64,000 nucleotides of DNA, from contig NZ_OZ026454.1 in NCBI RefSeq assembly GCF_964019585.1, positions 620,001 through 684,000 of the forward strand, written 5' to 3'. A program made the position numbers and the translations under genes. The DNA is from Candidatus Mesenet endosymbiont of Agriotes lineatus (GTDB lineage Bacteria; Pseudomonadota; Alphaproteobacteria; Rickettsiales; Anaplasmataceae). The notes beneath the pieces are model-generated. The model was not told the DNA's origin, searched no databases, and saw only the letters and a program-made list of their open reading frames with translations. This document shows positions 38,855 through 49,100 of this stretch, piece by piece. Position 1 is the first letter of the stretch; the number at the start of each line of letters is the position of its first letter.

Positions 38855-41305
38855 ATGGAATATAACTTCAAAAGCGTTGAGAAGTTTTTTCAAGAGAAGT
38901 GGGATTTCTCAATTAGAATGGATAGCAATAAAAAAAAATGCTATGTGCTTGAGATGTTTCCTTATCCTTCAGGCAATATACACATGGGGCATCTACGCAA
39001 TTATGCCATAGGTGATGTAATTAGCCGTTATAAAAGGGCATGTGGCTTTAACGTTTTTCATCCAATTGGTTGGGATGCATTTGGCCTCCCAGCTGAGAAT
39101 GCTGCACGTGATAACAAGATAAACCCTGCGGTATGGACGCAAAATAACATAAGTAATATGAAGAAGCAGCTAAAGTCGATAGGGCTTTCTTATAATTGGG
39201 AACATGAGCTTTCCACCTGTGATCATGAGTATTATAAACATGAACAGAAGTTTTTTTTGAGCTTTCTTAAAACTGGTTTGGCTTATCGCAAGGAGGCATG
39301 GGTTAATTGGGATCCTATAGATCAGACAGTTTTAGCCAATGAGCAGGTGGTAAATGGAAAAGGATGGAGGTCCGGTGCAATAGTTGAAAAACGTAAATTA
39401 TCTCAGTGGTTTTTAAAAATTACCGATTTTGCTGATGATTTACTTGAATGCATCGAAACTTTAAAAGGTTGGCCTGAAAAGGTAAAATTAATGCAACAGC
39501 AATGGATAGGGCGTTCAGAAGGTTTTATAATTAGTTTTGATATTGTGGGCTCAGACAAAAAGCTAGAGGTGTTTACAACCTCTCCTCACAGTCTATTTGG
39601 TGCTTCATTTTGTGCAGTTGCCCCGCAACATCCAATGCTACAAAATATTACAAATACTGAGGTGCTTAAGTATATTCAAGATTGTGGTGAATCTTCAGAA
39701 AAAACAGAGAAAACAGGAGTATATACTGGAATTGATGTAAAACACCCATTTTTAGATGAGGTATTACCTATTTACGTTGCTAATTTCGTTTTAATGGAAT
39801 GTGGCACAGGAGCGATTTTTGGTTGCCCTGCACATGATCAGCGTGATCTAGACTTTGCTCGTAAATATAACCTAAAAGTTACTGCTGTTATACGCCCAAA
39901 TAATGCAGAAGCAATTGAAATAAAAGATAAGGCATATATAGAAGACGGAATTATGTTTAATTCTGATTTTTTAAACGATTTATCGGCAGAAGAGGCAAAA
40001 CAAAAAATCGTTGCAAAACTTGAAAGCAAATGCAGAAAAGAAACTAATTATCGTTTGCATGATTGGGGAATATCAAGACAACGTTATTGGGGGTGCCCTA
40101 TACCTATTATCTATTGTAAAGCTTGTGGCACCGTGCCAGTATCTGAGAAAGAATTGCCTATTACTTTGCCAACTGATGTTGATTTTACAAGTGGCAATCC
40201 TCTAAAGAGCCATTCAACTTGGAAATATACAAATTGTCCTAAATGTGGCAATAATGCAGAACGGGAAACAGATACACTCGATACTTTTTTTGAGTCATCT
40301 TGGTATTTTGCTGCGTTTTGCAGTAAAGATAAAGGGATTAATAAAGATGCATGTGATTACTTTCTACCAGTTGATTACTATATTGGCGGCATTGAGCATG
40401 CAATTTTACACTTGCTTTATTCACGATTTTTTTGTCGTGCACTGAGCAGATGTAGCTACCTAGATATCAAGGAGCCATTTTCAACTCTGATCACACAAGG
40501 AATGGTATGTCATGTTACCTATAAAGATGAAAAAGGTAATTGGCTTTTTCCACAGGAAGCAAAAGAACTAACTAAAAAGGGTGAAAAAATAGAGATTGGC
40601 AAACTTGAAAAGATGAGCAAATCAAAAAAAAATATTGTTGATCCAAGCTACATAATAGACAAATACGGTGCTGACACCGCACGTCTGTTTGTTTTATCTG
40701 ATACTCCGCCAGAAAAAGATATGAGATGGTCTGATGAGGGAATGGAGGGTAACTTCCGTTACATAAATAAATTATGGCGCATGGTTATGCAGTTAAAACC
40801 AATTAATATCAAGTGTAATAACAACGGTGTTCAGCTAAAGTATAGAAAGGAGTTACATAAGCTACTAAATGGCTTAACTTCTGATTTAGAGAATTGTCAG
40901 TTAAATTGTGCTGTTGCTAAATTTCGTGAAATGACAAATTTGATAGCCAGTATAGAGCCAAACTCAGGTAAACATGTTATAGATGAAGGTATATGCATTT
41001 TAATTAGAGTGATAGAGCCATTTATACCACATTTAGCTGAAAAATTATGGCAGGAGATAGATGGAGAAGGAATGCTTTGCGATCAAAGTTGGCCTTTAGC
41101 TGATAATTCATTATTAGCTCAAGAAATGGTAACAATAGCTGTGCAAGTTAATGGTAAATTACGCACTACAGTTGATGTAGAAAGCAATTTAGATGCTCAA
41201 GAATTAAAAAAGTTAGCAGTGTGCGCTGTGGCACAAAAGGTTGATGTAGGCAAAATTAGTAAAATATATGTAGTTCCAGGTAGAATTGTAAATATCGTTA
41301 TGTAA
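38855..41305 (+). CDS. leuS: Leucyl-tRNA synthetase
   Basis: LeuS charges tRNA-Leu. The 816 aa class I synthetase has the ATP motif [16 protein letters not shown] (HIGH type), [12 protein letters not shown], the zinc-type and editing (CP1) region with [26 protein letters not shown] and [19 protein letters not shown], and the KMSKSKKN loop. The anticodon-binding helical domain and the small C-terminal domain ([11 protein letters not shown]) are complete. The start ATG 38855 gives [16 protein letters not shown]. Confidence 0.97.
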   Translation: MEYNFKSVEKFFQEKWDFSIRMDSNKKKCYVLEMFPYPSGNIHMGHLRNYAIGDVISRYKRACGFNVFHPIGWDAFGLPAENAARDNKINPAVWTQNNISNMKKQLKSIGLSYNWEHELSTCDHEYYKHEQKFFLSFLKTGLAYRKEAWVNWDPIDQTVLANEQVVNGKGWRSGAIVEKRKLSQWFLKITDFADDLLECIETLKGWPEKVKLMQQQWIGRSEGFIISFDIVGSDKKLEVFTTSPHSLFGASFCAVAPQHPMLQNITNTEVLKYIQDCGESSEKTEKTGVYTGIDVKHPFLDEVLPIYVANFVLMECGTGAIFGCPAHDQRDLDFARKYNLKVTAVIRPNNAEAIEIKDKAYIEDGIMFNSDFLNDLSAEEAKQKIVAKLESKCRKETNYRLHDWGISRQRYWGCPIPIIYCKACGTVPVSEKELPITLPTDVDFTSGNPLKSHSTWKYTNCPKCGNNAERETDTLDTFFESSWYFAAFCSKDKGINKDACDYFLPVDYYIGGIEHAILHLLYSRFFCRALSRCSYLDIKEPFSTLITQGMVCHVTYKDEKGNWLFPQEAKELTKKGEKIEIGKLEKMSKSKKNIVDPSYIIDKYGADTARLFVLSDTPPEKDMRWSDEGMEGNFRYINKLWRMVMQLKPINIKCNNNGVQLKYRKELHKLLNGLTSDLENCQLNCAVAKFREMTNLIASIEPNSGKHVIDEGICILIRVIEPFIPHLAEKLWQEIDGEGMLCDQSWPLADNSLLAQEMVTIAVQVNGKLRTTVDVESNLDAQELKKLAVCAVAQKVDVGKISKIYVVPGRIVNIVM

Positions 41306-42060
41306 ATAATTAAATTACAGAATACTACTTAAATAGCTATTTGGGAAATTTATCAAGTTTAAAGGTTGTTGAATAAAAAAATAGATGTTGTGACAAAAGT
41401 AGTGAGTAATAGAACTAATAGATACCTATTCGGCTTCAGTGTAGTTTTGTGCAAACATGTTCCAACTACTTAAACTAAGCTAAATAGAATGGGTAAAGCG
41501 AATCCTATTCTGCATATATCTAAAGTTTTTTTCGATAAGTTGCTTTTAACTATAGCTTTAGCATATTTTGTGCATTCAGATTTCTTGTCTTTCTGTGAAC
41601 TTTTAACTGAGCCTAGTATTGTGTTATATGTATTCCCCCCTCAATTTGAATATGGTGCTTTATATCACAACCCATCTTGTCCTCTATAGTAGGAGAAACT
41701 ATCGAATACATACAAGAGACAAAATAGGAACAAATTTTTGCATTCTTAAAAAGCAGGACAATAGTCCGATCTCACACTTGGATATAACTGAAGATCAAGC
41801 CCCTAAAATTTACCCTAACGTCAGGACAAAGGAACGAAATCTGATTAAAAATGTTTCCACTGTAGTAGCTGATAATGGCTATATGCTTTTGTAGCCAATC
41901 TTAAAAACAAGAAATGCAAATTCCTCCAACAGGAAAGTGCAATGATTGTACAAGTAATTCAGAAAAATAAAAAATTTCAGCAGGATTTTTTGTAGATTTG
42001 ATAAATGGTTTTTATGGGATTTTTGAATTTCATGGCTGTTCACAGAGCCTATATTACCTG
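41306..42060. other. Gene-free stretch after leuS
   Basis: About 750 bases with short frames only. A plus-strand frame around 41619-41894 contains HTRDKIGTNFCILKKQDNSP and VADNGYML but has no recognisable family, no ribosome-binding site and breaks at both ends. It is probably decayed mobile DNA, since an IS200/IS605 remnant follows. Confidence 0.35.
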
Positions 42061-42080
42061 CAAAAACATGATCAATTACA

Positions 42081-42096
42081 ACCAGCTAAAGCTGGT
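42081..42096. repeat. IS200/IS605-type end hairpin
   Basis: ACCAGC-TAAA-GCTGGT, the short imperfect-palindrome hairpin typical at the end of IS200/IS605 elements. It lies about 50 bp beyond the tnpA remnant. Confidence 0.55.
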
Positions 42097-42141
42097 GGTA
42101 TGAGTTAAAGCTTATAAAGCAAGTTTTAAAATTCAGAGATG

Positions 42142-42360
42142 TTAAATATGAACTGCTTGCTCTTCAATATATTGCTGTACATCTGTAGAATTTACATTAC
42201 CAACAGTAACAGCCCAAATATCTTTTTTTAAATTGTTCAAATTCTTGGAATAGCTTTTTAATACATTGTTGGATAGTGGGTGGCATAGAATATGTAGATG
42301 GTCAGTTACAATATCTACGTAATTTGTAGCACATTTCTCTACTGCTATTTCACCTGTAAA
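42142..42360 (-). pseudogene. IS200/IS605 TnpA transposase remnant
   Basis: This is the C-terminal half of a Y1 (HUH) transposase on the minus strand. It reads NYVDIVTDHLHILCHPLSNN with the HxH metal motif, then NNLKKDIWAVTVGNVNSTDV and QQYIEEQAVHI with the catalytic tyrosine. The stop is at 42142. The N-terminus is missing or broken upstream of about 42360. Inactive by itself. Confidence 0.75.
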
Positions 42361-42533
42361 TATCTGTATTTAGTACAAAATACTACATGAAATCAAACGT
42401 ACTGTGAGAGCTGTGTTTATAAATAAACTAAAGTAGATCTAATACTAAAGCTGAAGCTAATTACATAAACATTTCAATATAAGGCCATTAGCAAAAACAG
42501 TAGTTGAATTAACACTTTTTTTCTGTAAAATTA

Positions 42534-42680
42534 TCAGATTTTCTTGCAACAGGATTTCCATTTACAAACACACCATTTAGTACAAATATGTGGTGAGATT
42601 TCTATACAATAATCTCCCACACGGATAACTGATTTACTTGTAAGCACATTTTCTTCAATTGAGGTCGATTCTCTGAGCAT
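42534..42680 (-). CDS. Possible 48-residue cysteine-rich peptide
   Basis: A short minus-strand frame from ATG 42680 (MLRESTSIEENVLTSKSVIR), ending in a basic cysteine-rich tail (ICTKWCVCKWKSCCKKI; six cysteines). No ribosome-binding site is convincing, and the neighbourhood is decayed DNA. Recorded because of its composition; it may be chance. Confidence 0.2.
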   Translation of the reverse strand: MLRESTSIEENVLTSKSVIRVGDYCIEISPHICTKWCVCKWKSCCKKI

Positions 42681-42780
42681 TTAACCTTTTCTCTAAACTT
42701 AACTTTTAGCGTAATTTCATAGAAATCTCAAGATCTCTTTATTATATGACAACTTTGTTCCATCTTGAAAGTGTGAAAAC

Positions 42781-42995
42781 GTTGTAGAGATTCTATTACA
42801 AAATAATGCTAACTCAAGGAGAATATGACTTTACATCTTGCAGTAATTAAAAAAGAATCGTTGAATTATTACTAAGCAAACATTTATTTAGAGATAATTA
42901 TGACAGCTTTGGATATCGCTCAAGCTAATAAAAATAAAGAGATTGAACAATTGCTTTTGAGTTTTATTATAGGAACAGATTACATACCTGAGTAA
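42781..42995 (+). pseudogene. Ankyrin-repeat gene fragment
   Basis: Broken ankyrin units in three frames: VVEILLQNNANS, then MTLHLAVIKKES from ATG 42825, then TALDIAQANKNKEIEQLLLS running to the stop at 42995. Short indels separate them. This is the 3' end of a lost ankyrin gene, tail to tail with mutL, 3 bp away. Confidence 0.65.
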
Positions 42996-42998
42996 AGA

Positions 42999-44813
42999 TT
43001 ATCTCCGCTCAAAAAGCTTTTCAATGTCAGAGAGTTTCATTTCTATATAGGTGGGTCTACCATGGTTACATTGGCCAGAAAATGAGGTCTCTTCCATTTG
43101 CCGGAGCATAGCATTCATCTCTTCAAGTTTCATAGCTCTTCCCGCTCTGATTGATCCATGGCAGGAGATGGTTGCACAAATTTTTTTCATTTTATCTTCT
43201 ATCGGTAAAGTATCTTCCATCGCTATCAGATTATCGGCTAAATCCAATACCGTTTCTTTGACATTAATTGCACCAAAAATTGCTGGGGTTTCTTTGACTG
43301 TCACTAGTATATCTGAGGCAATCTCAAGACCCAAACCCATTTCACCAAGCTTATCTTTATACTTTGCTATAAGTTCTCCAGCATGGCTACTTATTACTAC
43401 AGTTTCAGGAATAAGTAATTTTTGTCTTTTAATCCCTGATTTTTTTATTATCCCTTTTAAATACTCATAAACAAGCCTCTCATGAGCTGCATGTTGATCG
43501 ACAATAATTAGCCTATCCTTTAACTGTGCGATGATATAAGTGTTATAAACCTGACAACGTGCAAGCCCTAAAGGATATTCTTCTACTATATTTATCTGCT
43601 CTTTAGTTAAAATATCTGTTTGCTGAGAAGGTTTTAACTCTTTTTGTAGATCCAAAGAGTATGATTTATCTACTAAAAAACTATCCCTTTTTGTTTCTAA
43701 ATCAGGGAATTTATTCATTTCTAAAGGAGATGGTCTTTTAGCTTGATTCCTTCTATTATCCTTACTGTTTTCACTAATCTTATCATCGGCAATAAATTTC
43801 TCAAATGGGCTCAGAGGAATATCTTTCTTATCACTTAATCTTGTTGATAAGGCTTTAATTAATCCTCTGGTAATTACCTCATATATAAGCTTTTTATCTC
43901 TAAATCTTACCTCTAGCTTATTGGGATGCACATTCACGTCTACCTGATCGTAAGGCACTTCTAAATGTAGTACAACAATTGGGTACCTGCCACTAGGAAT
44001 AAAATCATTATATGCATACTTTATAGCTCCTATTAACGTATTATCTTTAATTGGTCTACTATTGACAAAGGTATAAATCATAGTGGAGTTACCACGATTT
44101 ACTGTTGGTTTGCAGATGTAGCCTGTTACGCCTGTGCCTTCCTCTTCTTCCCTCACTTTAAGAGAATTCTCCGCAAATTCCTTGGCAATCTCGCGTAACC
44201 TAAACAGTAGTGATTCTTGCTTATTATATTTTAAAAGCCTTTTGTTATTGGCGCTAAGAGTAAAACCGATGCTGGGGTTTATCATGGCCAAGTTATTTAT
44301 AATGTCAACAATTGCTTGAGTTTCTGCTCTTTCAGTTTTTAAAAATTTAAGTCTATTAGGAGTGGCAAAAAACAAATCCCTTACTTCAATTTCTGTACCA
44401 CCTGGAATAGAAGCAGGAGTAAGATCCATCACCTTTTCTCCACCTTCATAAGCTATACTCCAAGCAGCTTTTGCTCGCGATGAAAGTTTTATTCTACTTA
44501 CTGCAGCAATTGAAGGTAGTGCTTCTCCCCGAAACCCTAAATGTTTTATTTCCATCAAATCATCATCATTTTTAAGTTTAGAAGTTGCATGGCGCTTAAA
44601 TGCCAGTTCAATATCTTCCTTCTCTATGCCATTACCATTATCTAAAACAGTAATGAGGTTACGCCCACCACTCTCTATCTTTATCTCTATTTCACTGCTA
44701 CCGGCATCTATAGCATTTTCTACTAATTCTTTTACAACACTGGCTGGCCTTTCAATTACCTCTCCTGCTGCTATGCGGTTAATCGTTTTTGCATCTAATA
44801 GAATTATCGCCAC
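42999..44813 (-). CDS. mutL: DNA mismatch repair protein MutL
   Basis: MutL couples mismatch recognition by MutS to strand removal. The 604 aa product has the GHKL ATPase motifs: [45 protein letters not shown], and the conserved transducer segment [14 protein letters not shown] variable linker lies at ~330-410. The C-terminal dimerisation domain ([30 protein letters not shown]-like [23 protein letters not shown]) is intact. It lacks the DQHAxxERxxxE endonuclease metal motif in its canonical form (reads [12 protein letters not shown]), so I cannot judge nicking activity. Confidence 0.95.
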   Translation of the reverse strand: MAIILLDAKTINRIAAGEVIERPASVVKELVENAIDAGSSEIEIKIESGGRNLITVLDNGNGIEKEDIELAFKRHATSKLKNDDDLMEIKHLGFRGEALPSIAAVSRIKLSSRAKAAWSIAYEGGEKVMDLTPASIPGGTEIEVRDLFFATPNRLKFLKTERAETQAIVDIINNLAMINPSIGFTLSANNKRLLKYNKQESLLFRLREIAKEFAENSLKVREEEEGTGVTGYICKPTVNRGNSTMIYTFVNSRPIKDNTLIGAIKYAYNDFIPSGRYPIVVLHLEVPYDQVDVNVHPNKLEVRFRDKKLIYEVITRGLIKALSTRLSDKKDIPLSPFEKFIADDKISENSKDNRRNQAKRPSPLEMNKFPDLETKRDSFLVDKSYSLDLQKELKPSQQTDILTKEQINIVEEYPLGLARCQVYNTYIIAQLKDRLIIVDQHAAHERLVYEYLKGIIKKSGIKRQKLLIPETVVISSHAGELIAKYKDKLGEMGLGLEIASDILVTVKETPAIFGAINVKETVLDLADNLIAMEDTLPIEDKMKKICATISCHGSIRAGRAMKLEEMNAMLRQMEETSFSGQCNHGRPTYIEMKLSDIEKLFERR

Positions 44814-44913
44814 ACTATCCCTAACTTTTTGGGTCAGTCTATTACCTAGCTTTACGTTTGTAAAGTTACTTTAAATAGGGTATAATTATTAAGGTTTTAT
44901 TCCCTTTCTATAT

Positions 44914-45849
44914 ATGACTATTTCTAAATTTCTCGATGCTCGCAATGATGTTGCCTTCAAGAGAATATTCGGTTCTGAAAAGAATAAAGATATCCTCATT
45001 CACTTTCTTAATGATATTCTTGGTTTTACTGGTTTAGGTGCAATTTTGGAAGTTGAGTTTTTAACCACTGTTTTAGATCCTGAGATTGCCTCTAAAAAAC
45101 AGAGCATAGTTGATATTTTATGTAAGGACTCTCAAAACATCAAATATATTGTCGAGATGCAATTCACTAAAACCAAAGGCTTTGAAAAACGTGCTCAATA
45201 CTATGCCGCTAAAGCCTATTCAGGTCAAGCAGATCAAGGGGATAAATATCATAATCTTAAGGAAATAATCTTTGTTGCTGTTGCTGATTGCATTATTTTT
45301 CCTGACAAAATAGGCTATAAGTCAGATCATGTTATTTTAGATAGAGATAGCTTTGAGCATGATTTAAAAGACATCTACTTTACATTTATTGAACTACCCA
45401 AGTTTTCTAAGACTAAAGAAGATCAATTAGAAAATATTGTTGAAAAATGGTGTTATTTCTTTAAATATGCCGCAGAAACAAGGGAAGAGGACTTAGATAA
45501 AATAGTTGGTAGTGATTTAATTATTAAACGTGCCTATGAGGAAATGAATAAATTTAACTGGTCAGAACAAGAATTATCAGCCTATGAGCAAGGAAAAAAA
45601 CGTCTTAGAGATGAAATCGCTGCTTTAGCTCAAAAATTCGATGAAGGGAAAATTGAAGGCATCCAAATCGGTACTGAAAAAGGTATCCAAATCGGTACTG
45701 AAAAAGGCAAAATTGAAGGGAAAATTGAAGGGAAAATTGAAGGGAAAATTGAAGTGGTAAAGGCTATGCTAGCTAATGATGTTGATATTGACACTATTGT
45801 CAAGTGTACTGGCTTATCTTTAGATGAGATTGAAAAGTTGCAGAAATGA
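44914..45849 (+). CDS. Rpn/PD-(D/E)XK nuclease-family protein (transposase-like)
   Basis: This belongs to the large family of 'putative transposase' PD-(D/E)XK nucleases (Rpn / PDDEXK_2) common in Rickettsiales. The 311 aa product begins ARNDVAFKRIFGSEKNKDIL, the family hallmark. The catalytic pattern is QSIVDILCKDSQ (Asp) with YIVEMQF (ExQ variant). The C-terminus is low-complexity: two copies of IQIGTEKG followed by four KIEG units, then a short helical domain (VKCTGLSLDEIEKLQK). Some members promote RecA-independent recombination; function here is inferred. It appears intact and stands between mutL and cifB. Confidence 0.88.
   Translation: MTISKFLDARNDVAFKRIFGSEKNKDILIHFLNDILGFTGLGAILEVEFLTTVLDPEIASKKQSIVDILCKDSQNIKYIVEMQFTKTKGFEKRAQYYAAKAYSGQADQGDKYHNLKEIIFVAVADCIIFPDKIGYKSDHVILDRDSFEHDLKDIYFTFIELPKFSKTKEDQLENIVEKWCYFFKYAAETREEDLDKIVGSDLIIKRAYEEMNKFNWSEQELSAYEQGKKRLRDEIAALAQKFDEGKIEGIQIGTEKGIQIGTEKGKIEGKIEGKIEGKIEVVKAMLANDVDIDTIVKCTGLSLDEIEKLQK
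45652..45752 (+). repeat. In-frame tandem repeats in the Rpn-type gene
   Basis: Two copies of a 24-bp unit (GGTATCCAAATCGGTACTGA plus AAAA, with a one-base difference) are followed by a 12-bp unit, AAAATTGAAGGG, repeated four times. Both units are multiples of three, so copy-number change would keep the frame. Confidence 0.85.
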
Positions 45850-46148
45850 TAGTTCTTTCATGGATGTATGTTACCTAAATCAGTTTTAACAACATCTTTT
45901 TTATTACATTAACTTGAATGCTGCTAAAGCCTTAACTAGTACCATCATCTTCTACAACTTGAATCCACATTTAAAGCCTAACTAAATAATCTACTAAAAG
46001 AGATATAGCTTAAAATAACTATACATAGCAGTACAGTAGGTTTGGTAGGTTATATATTATACTCCCACCACTTTCGTTAAATTCCCTGTAACAGAAACAT
46101 TGTTGAGCCAAGTTGCAGGTTTTGATATATTCAATAATTCAGCATTAT

Positions 46149-49100
46149 TTATCCATCTTTCTGAATAGCCCAGTGCAAAGGAGTATGGTAATAAGCATCT
46201 CTACCTTCAACACTAACATATTTTCTATCAAAAAGAAGTTTAACCACATCTAACCTATTTTCTCTAATAGCTACATATAAAAGTGTCAATTCATAATTAC
46301 CCCTAGTGTCAATATTTTCAATTTTCTTGACTAAGTCTTTTGCTATATCAATGTTAGATTGCACTACAGCATCAAACACCTGCTTTGTCAATAGAACTGC
46401 TTTTTCTTTACTAAATTCCACTATAACATCTTCTGAATTACAAGTAGAAGCTATACACCTTGAATTAGAAACTATTGTATCGTTAAAAGCAAACATCATT
46501 TCTCTTGTTGGCTGATAAGTACTCCAATTTTCTACTTTTACGAGGGTATTATTTTTGTATAATAACAATAAATTATCATTAATAACTTTCATATCAAAAT
46601 TTAATATAGACTTATCTTTAAAATCAACTAAACCAATATCATTCTTATTAACAGGTTGATTATGATAAATCTGTAAGCCTTGTTCACCTGGTTGGTAATA
46701 CCTGAAAGAACTAAAGTCATCATCTATCTCTTCAAATTCTTCTGGTTCTATAATTCTATTGTTTAATTCTATAGATAAATTCCAATTTTTATGAACAGAA
46801 GGATAATAATCTGATATTGATAATGCCCCTTTATCTGATAGCAGTAGCAAATCATTATTTAGTTTCAAAAAAAGCACTTTGTCTGAGTCAAATGTGAAAC
46901 AATTATAATGATTTAAAAGATCAGTGCCATTAACGCTAAATCTTCCATCTATTTTTAAGCTGTGAGAACAATAATCACGCTCTAGTTCCCCATCCTGAAA
47001 TTTGTAATATTCTTCCCCGTCGAATGTAACTGTAATATCTTTATAACCTGGTAGCAGGGTTACATTTAGGCCATTTTTGTTAATCTTTATTTCTCCCTTA
47101 TCATTTTCTATAAATGGCATATCATTTAATGTACTATTTAGTTGGCTAAAATCTAATATACCATTTGCTTTAGCAATCGTAATATTAGCATTTCTTTCAT
47201 CAAAAAGATAAAGGTGACTTATATTGCTTGAAGCTTCCCAATAAAAATTATGATGCTCTTTATCAGGATAAAAAATATGATTACTAGCACTACCTATAGT
47301 ACTATGATAATTAGTGCTCAATAATTGCTTTGTGATATTAAAGTTTGAATTGTCTATTTTTCGCAAACTATCTAACTCATCATCTAATATAACATTGCTA
47401 CCCACACTCTTTGTTACTTGTAAATTTGTTACTATACCATTAATATCTACTTTTGTTGGAGTTACAAATAAATCATCTGCTGTTTTTACTAACGTCTGTT
47501 TTTCCACGCTTATAAAATCTCCACTTTTATTGTAGATGTTTGTTATATTATTAGCATGAGTTACATTACCTATATCATTAAAATTTATCGGTAATAATAC
47601 CAAACCTTTTCCGTAAATAGAATCACCAAAATAACCCTTTATTGTAGTAAAGTTTTTTGCTGTTATTACATCATTTTCACCCTTACCATCTACATAACCT
47701 GCATGAGAAACTTCTATATGGTTAGTTTTGTCACTGCCAATAATAGAGTGTATATTCTCTGAATCTGTAAAATTACCTCGCGTTACAACTATATTATTTT
47801 GTCCAATAGAAGATCCACCTAAATTACATACAAAATTATCCTTTGTTATGTAGAAGAAATTTGTTCCTTGTTTATGAATATCACAATTACTTAACTGATT
47901 TGTAAAATAATACCTATTCTGTACACTAGACCCTTGATTATCGATTTCATAACTATTAAGTAGTATATTCTTACCATTAAAAATAACATCAATGGTATAA
48001 TTAGAAGTCACATTTATAAAAGCATTGTTATTAGACATATAAAATAACATCTTTACAGGCCCAGAAGAATTACTCCTGTTGTATAAAACTGCGTTATAGC
48101 AATCAGTCGTATATTTTTGTAAAGACCATTCTTCTCTTGTTTTACTTAACACTTCATTATTATGTGGTGAAGAATTACCGCACGACCACCCATTTGATAC
48201 ATCCAAAACGCTTCCACTTAAAAGTTCTTCTGTAATTTTTACAACATTATCATTAAGTGGCCCACAGACTAAATTATAGTTTTTAATGACACCAGGAATT
48301 ATTCTAGAGTAATGACTAGTACCACTAATGGGAAATAGGTGCGTAATATTTGTGCTTAAGTCAAGACCAAACTCATTATTAACTACTCTTGTTTTAGTAA
48401 TACATCTATCATGAGCCCTTAACCAATTCGTTATTTCTTCTCCTTGTCTCTTCTTTCGAGAATTATTATTAGTCACATATTTTTCTTTTGTAATTAGTAT
48501 AGAAGGCAGTGAAATAGCTATTGTATCATAGCCACTCTTAAATTGATCTAAGATCTTTGATATATATTGCCTATAAATATTTTCTGCTTCTATATCACGT
48601 TCTATATAATCTTGTATTTTTTTACCCAAGAAAAAATCCCAATAAAGATCATGCTTCTCTTGATCTGTAAGACTTATGTGCTCTTTTAGCTTCTCTACCT
48701 CAAGCTCTGCTTCTACAAATTGCGATATGATAATAACAGCAACTGAGATACCAGCACCAACTGGACCAGCAAATGCTCCTATTACCCCGGTTTCTAAACC
48801 TGCTACTGACATTGTTTCAGTAACAACTACAGGTACATCTGCAGCTATAAAGATGGAATTAGTTGCGATGTTTAAGTCAGCAATCTTTATATCTACAGGA
48901 TCTGTTGCATTCTGCCTTGCTTTTATTGACTCTGCTAGCCCTAAAAATGCTGCAAAGTTACCTATAGCACGTCCCATAACTGGGGCAAATCCTTTTAACA
49001 TCTGAGAATCAAGCTTTGTTCCTAACTCTAATATTTTTCCAGAGATCTTTTCACCAATCTTTGGCATTACCCAGAGATTTAATGCATCATAACCTAGCCC

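Noticed and set aside
45652-45752. CRISPR-like array
   Set aside because: The repeats are contiguous, in frame and without spacers; they are coding tandem repeats.
48676-49005. 109-codon plus-strand frame inside cifB
   Set aside because: Antisense shadow of the hydrophobic region of cifB; no ribosome-binding site or family.
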